64,000 nt of DNA from Pimelobacter simplex (GTDB taxonomy: Bacteria > Actinomycetota > Actinomycetes > Propionibacteriales > Nocardioidaceae). The number at the start of each line of letters is the position of its first letter. Positions within the stretch are counted from its first letter, which is position 1. Both the position numbers and the translations under genes were made by a program. A model generated the notes under the pieces. That model saw only the letters and a program-made list of their open reading frames with translations, was not told the DNA's origin and ran no database searches. Positions 60,740 through 64,000 of the stretch are shown here, piece by piece. The stretch covers positions 434,001-498,000 of the forward strand of contig NZ_FOUK01000003.1 of NCBI RefSeq assembly GCF_900114845.1. Direction: 5' to 3'.

Positions 60740-62326
60740 ATGACGACCGGCACCCCCGAGCAGCCCAGCCCCTACGCCGTCGAGGTCGCGCTCGCCGCGG
60801 CGCTCGCCGAGCTGGCCAACGCCCAGGACGCCCAGATCGCGCAGGCCTGGGCGGCCGCGTGGTCCGAGGTCTCGGCCGACCTCCTCGACGTCCTCACCGT
60901 CATCCTGAGCGACGTCGGCCGCGTCAACGCCACCGCCGTCGTGCGCTACGAGCGGTTCGCCCGCGTGCTCGCCGCGATCGCGGACCGCCTCGACACCCTC
61001 GCTACCAACCTCGGCATCACGATCACCAACGACCTCGCCGACGTCCTCGCCCAGGCGCAGACCGGCACCGTCGAGCTGATCGCCGCCCAGCGCCTGTCCC
61101 GGCCACTGCCGCACCGCGAGGTGCCGACCGCGGCCCTCGACGCCATCGTCCGGCGTACGACGCAGCAGGTCACCTCGACCGCCCTCCCGCTCGCCGACGA
61201 GACGTACGCGATCGTGCTCGGCGAGCTCACCCGCGGCGTCGCGGCCGGCGACAACCCCCGCCAGACCGCGGCACGGATGGTGTCCCGGGCCGAGGACCAC
61301 ATGAACTTCGGCCGCGCGCGGGCGCAGAACATCGCGCGGACCGAGACCCTCGACGCCTACCGCGAAGGCGAGCGGGTCACCCAGCAGGCGCACGCCGACC
61401 TCCTCGCCGGCTGGGTGTGGGCGGCACACCTCGGGTCACGGACCTGCCGCTCGTGCCTGGCGATGCACGGCCAGGTGTTCGACCTCGAGGTCCCGGGCCC
61501 GAACGACCACCCGTCCGGCCGGTGCGGCCGGGTGCCGGTCGTGCGGGAGGAAGACGGCTCGGTCGACCTGTCCTGGTTGCCGTCGGCCGAGGAGCACTTC
61601 GCCGGCCTGTCGGTCGCCGACCAGAAGGCCATCCTCGGCAAGGACGGCTACCGGGCCTGGGCTGCCGGGGACTTCCCGATGGAGGCGTGGACGACGACCC
61701 GGCACGCCGACGGGTGGCGCGACTCCCAGGTGCCGGCCAGCCCGCCGAGCAAGGGCGGCGCCGCCGGCGGTGGCGGGGACGGTCGGCCGGGCGCGCCGGG
61801 CAGCGACGTGAGCGACGAGCCGCCGCCGTCGTACCGCGAAGCCGCGCTCGCCCGGTTCGGTCCGCCGCCGGTGGACGTCGAGCCGTGGGAGGCCCGCGAG
61901 TACTGGGCCCAGCGGCAGGGAGCGCTCCCCCTCGACTTCGGCGGCGACATCCTCAAGCCCCACGAGGTCGAGTTCGTCGAGCGGTTCCTCGACGCCGGCG
62001 AGGACATCGAGTGGATCCCCAAGGACCCCGCGCTGCCCACCAACGACTTCTTCTGGACCAGCCGCGAACGGCTGCCGGTCGAGCTGAAGTCCACCAAAGC
62101 CCGGGCCGCCACCATCCACGGCCGCCTCGTCGACGCGATGAGCCGGGCCGCACGGCAGGGCGTCACCAAGGAGAACTTCATCGTCGACCTCGGCGACCAG
62201 GCGCTACCCGGCGGGCTGATCGACGAGCTCGTCGACTTCAACGTCGACCGACGCAAGTACCTCGTCGCCGGCCTGTGGATCTTCGCCAGTGGCCGGGTGC
62301 ACGCCGTGCCGCTCGTCCAGCCCTAG
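60740..62326 (+). CDS. MuF-like head protein with C-terminal toxin-like domain
   Basis: 528 aa. Residues about 1-290 are a MuF minor head/morphogenesis domain with RTCRSCLAMHGQVF (about 235). A Gly/Pro/Ser-rich linker (about 333-365) joins a separate C-terminal domain (about 400-528): HEVEFVERFLDAGEDIEWIP, LPTNDFFW, VELKSTKA, then GVTKENFIVDLGDQ. This layout and the ELKs motif resemble CdiA C-terminal tRNase-type toxin domains found on polymorphic toxins and on MuF proteins of temperate phages. Nuclease activity is inference; no obvious immunity gene follows. Confidence 0.8.
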   Translation: MTTGTPEQPSPYAVEVALAAALAELANAQDAQIAQAWAAAWSEVSADLLDVLTVILSDVGRVNATAVVRYERFARVLAAIADRLDTLATNLGITITNDLADVLAQAQTGTVELIAAQRLSRPLPHREVPTAALDAIVRRTTQQVTSTALPLADETYAIVLGELTRGVAAGDNPRQTAARMVSRAEDHMNFGRARAQNIARTETLDAYREGERVTQQAHADLLAGWVWAAHLGSRTCRSCLAMHGQVFDLEVPGPNDHPSGRCGRVPVVREEDGSVDLSWLPSAEEHFAGLSVADQKAILGKDGYRAWAAGDFPMEAWTTTRHADGWRDSQVPASPPSKGGAAGGGGDGRPGAPGSDVSDEPPPSYREAALARFGPPPVDVEPWEAREYWAQRQGALPLDFGGDILKPHEVEFVERFLDAGEDIEWIPKDPALPTNDFFWTSRERLPVELKSTKARAATIHGRLVDAMSRAARQGVTKENFIVDLGDQALPGGLIDELVDFNVDRRKYLVAGLWIFASGRVHAVPLVQP

Positions 62327-62380
62327 AAGTGAGTGTGGGGCCCCGTCCCCCCGTGGTACGGAGGCGGGCCCCACGACTTC
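62326..62380. terminator. Terminator after the MuF gene
   Basis: GTGGGGCCC/GGGCCCCAC (62335-62343 and 62366-62374) extended by GAAGT/ACTTC outside. Serves the plus-strand MuF gene and the convergent small minus-strand genes. Confidence 0.72.
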
Positions 62381-62405
62381 AGGGTAACACCGCGGCGGCC
62401 ACCGT

Positions 62406-62585
62406 CTAGGCCGTCCGACGGCCCCGATCGACGACGTACCGCATCGCGCCGCAGCCCGGCCGCGCGCACTGCTCCTCCGCCTCCGCCCCTCGCGTGAGGG
62501 AGAGGTGGATCCCCAACAACGCCCAGACGTGACCCGCCTCGACGGTGCACGGCTGGGCGGCGTCGCGCCCGGGGTCAGTAGCCAT
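62406..62585 (-). CDS. Small minus-strand Cys-containing phage protein
   Basis: 59 aa: two Cys in CARPGCGAM near the C-terminus plus CTVEAGHVW. Not recognised. Overlaps the upstream minus-strand gene by 11 nt, so both form a small leftward unit. Too small for a typical Cdi immunity protein. Confidence 0.5.
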   Translation of the reverse strand: MATDPGRDAAQPCTVEAGHVWALLGIHLSLTRGAEAEEQCARPGCGAMRYVVDRGRRTA

Positions 62586-62757
62586 CTGCCACCGGCGCGA
62601 GCTCGGACTCGTTCCCCGGGCAATCGGGGTTCGGGCACCGAGCCACGAACCCGATCGTGACCGATGCCTCGTCCGGCGACACCTGGTCGGGCGCCTCGTC
62701 GTACACGAGCTCGGTACCGCACCGGGCACACCTTGATTCGTCAGTTTCGGACTCCAT
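62575..62757 (-). CDS. Small zinc-ribbon protein, minus strand
   Basis: 60 aa: CARCGTELV and CPNPDCPGNESE are a clear zinc ribbon. ATG 62757 chosen; a GTG three codons upstream is possible. Lies between MuF and protease genes on the opposite strand. Confidence 0.55.
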   Translation of the reverse strand: MESETDESRCARCGTELVYDEAPDQVSPDEASVTIGFVARCPNPDCPGNESELAPVADGY

Positions 62758-62801
62758 CCGCCGCACGCTACCCCGCTCGCCCCGCTACCGGGAGGTTCCT
62801 C

Positions 62802-64000
62802 ATGTCCAAGAAGCTGCGCGAGACCGCGCGCCTGCTCGAGGCCGCCGACGGCCAGGGCCCCGGTCTCCGCCTCGTCCAGCTCATCTCCCCCGGCTGGGGC
62901 AGTTCGGGGTACTACTCGCCGGCCGTCCTCGAAGCCGCGGTCGCGGACCAGGTCATCCCGGCCGGCACGCACATGTACGCCGACCACCCCACCGACATCG
63001 AGCTGATGGAGCGTCCCGAGCGCTCGATCAAGGACCTGGTCTCGACCACGACCACCGAGGCGCGTCTCGCGACCGACGCCGACATCGCGGCCGGCGCCGA
63101 GCCGGGCGCACTGGTCGCCGAGGTCCGGGTCGTCACGCCGTACCGCGACCTGATCGACGACCTCGCCGACGACATCGGCGTCTCGATCCTCGGCTCGGCC
63201 ACCGACACCAGCATCGGCGAGGCCGACGGCCGCCGCGGCACGATCATCGAGGGCCTCGCCTTCGTCCAGTCCGTCGACTGGGTGACCCGCGCCGGCCGCG
63301 GCGGCCGCGCGCTCAGCGTGCTCGAGTCCGCGCGTGCCGGCCGCCGCGCGGCGGGCCGCGGGCTGCGGGAGGCCACCGTCAACGACACCCGCGACGGGCT
63401 CGCTGTCGCGCTGCGCGACGCCTACGGCGGCAGCGAGCGGACCTGGGTGTGGGTGCGGGACTTCGACGACTCGACGGTCTGGTTCGAGATCGAGTCCGAG
63501 GGCGACGAGAACGGGATCTACGGCCAGCCCTACACGCAGAGCTCCAGCGGTGCTGTCGAGCTCACCGGCGATCGCACCGAGGTGCGGATCGTCACCACCT
63601 ACGTCCCGGCCACCCGGCCGGACGAGAAGAAGACCACCAAGGAGTCCAAGGAGGACACCATGCCCAAGATCGAGATCGAGGAGTCCGAGCACACTCGGCT
63701 CGTCGAGACCGCCGGCCGGGTGGACGCTCTCGTCAGCGAGAACGCCGCCCTCAAGGAGAAGGACGCCCGCCGCACCCGTGCGGACCGGGCCCACGAGCTC
63801 GTCGCCGAGCGCGCCAAGGCCGCCGGCGTCACCTTCGACGTCCTGCAGACCCGCGGCCTGATCGCCGAGCTCCCGGTGACCGAGTCCGGCGACCTCGACG
63901 AGACCGCGTTCTCCGCCGCGGTCGACAAGGCCGCCTCCGACCTCAAGGAGGCGCAGGCCTCCGGCGGCGACGGCAACGTCGTCGGCTTCGGCGGCGCCCC
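62802..64000 (+). CDS. Prohead protease/scaffold fusion, cut by window end
   Basis: At least 399 aa visible. N-terminal serine protease-like domain: FVQ-type start seen as LRLVQLISPGWGSSGYYSP, HMYADHP (His), DDIGVSILGSATD (Ser/Asp region), [17 protein letters not shown]. From about residue 290 a Glu/Lys/Ala coiled coil (SEHTRLVETAGRVDALVSENAALKEKD) typical of scaffolding regions. ATG 62802 follows GGGAGG. The major capsid gene should be just outside the window. Confidence 0.8.
   Translation, partial: MSKKLRETARLLEAADGQGPGLRLVQLISPGWGSSGYYSPAVLEAAVADQVIPAGTHMYADHPTDIELMERPERSIKDLVSTTTTEARLATDADIAAGAEPGALVAEVRVVTPYRDLIDDLADDIGVSILGSATDTSIGEADGRRGTIIEGLAFVQSVDWVTRAGRGGRALSVLESARAGRRAAGRGLREATVNDTRDGLAVALRDAYGGSERTWVWVRDFDDSTVWFEIESEGDENGIYGQPYTQSSSGAVELTGDRTEVRIVTTYVPATRPDEKKTTKESKEDTMPKIEIEESEHTRLVETAGRVDALVSENAALKEKDARRTRADRAHELVAERAKAAGVTFDVLQTRGLIAELPVTESGDLDETAFSAAVDKAASDLKEAQASGGDGNVVGFGGA

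Larger units (their letters stand above)
34200..64000. mobile_element. Prophage (left part), integrated at tRNA-Val(GAC)
   Basis: Continuous phage gene order: integrase/immunity operon leftward, Cro-like and excisionase-like genes, recombination and replication genes, terminase, portal, MuF head protein, prohead protease. Siphovirus-like module order. The structural, tail and lysis genes and the right attachment site lie beyond base 64000. GC content is similar to the host, suggesting a phage adapted to high-GC actinobacteria. Confidence 0.95.

Noticed and set aside
62406..62757. Immunity gene for the MuF toxin
   Set aside because: Both reading frames are about 60-aa zinc-ribbon proteins on the opposite strand; known Cdi-type immunity proteins are longer and co-directional.

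Overview
The window is high-GC actinobacterial DNA. Its gene order (hisS, relA, apt, secF, secD, yajC, ruvB, ruvA, ruvC, yebC, pdxT, pdxS, pgsA, an Ap4A phosphorylase-like HIT gene and thrS on one strand) matches the core chromosome of Actinobacteria. Frequent GTG starts, a LexA box of the CGAAC-N4-GTTCG type and the overall gene style suggest Nocardioidaceae, probably Nocardioides; that genus is an inference.

1-23.5 kb is housekeeping, almost all on the minus strand: translation (hisS, thrS), the stringent response (relA), purine salvage (apt), protein export (yajC-secD-secF), Holliday-junction processing under an SOS box (ruvC-ruvA-ruvB), vitamin B6 synthesis (pdxS, pdxT) and phospholipid synthesis (pgsA). 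Between pdxS and pdxT sits a five-gene island (13.9-17.4 kb) of two SipW-type signal peptidases, two proteins with SipW-type signal peptides and one LPATG wall-anchored protein, probably a surface-fibre system. One of the peptidases seems to carry its own substrate-like domain.

23.6-34.2 kb is accessory chromosome: dps, lipoproteins, an AraC regulator facing a frameshifted MFS transporter gene, a tRNA-Val(CAC), a tandem pair of paralogous secreted proteins behind a larger secreted protein, a flavin monooxygenase divergent from a GAF regulator, a class IV aminotransferase, and a tRNA-Gly/Cys/Val(GAC) operon.

34.2 kb to the right edge is a prophage integrated next to tRNA-Val(GAC); its right end lies outside the window. 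Leftward: a lysogeny operon (repressor, small membrane protein, ImmA-like peptidase, tyrosine integrase). Rightward from a switch with two TTGTACAA operators: Cro-like and excisionase-like genes, a tightly overlapping early operon of recombination and replication functions (PD-(D/E)XK exonuclease, gp3/RDF-like protein, DnaQ-like exonuclease, J-domain protein, DUF5131, ASCH, RusA, SSB, DnaB/RepA-like ATPase), an iteron-like array inside the gene after the ATPase, then packaging and head genes (terminase subunits, portal, MuF protein with a C-terminal toxin-like domain, prohead protease/scaffold cut by the window end). Several small minus-strand genes between the late genes look like lysogenic-conversion 'morons', one of them GvpU-like.

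No CRISPR array, rRNA or insertion sequence was seen. No gene-free stretch exceeds about 300 bases.
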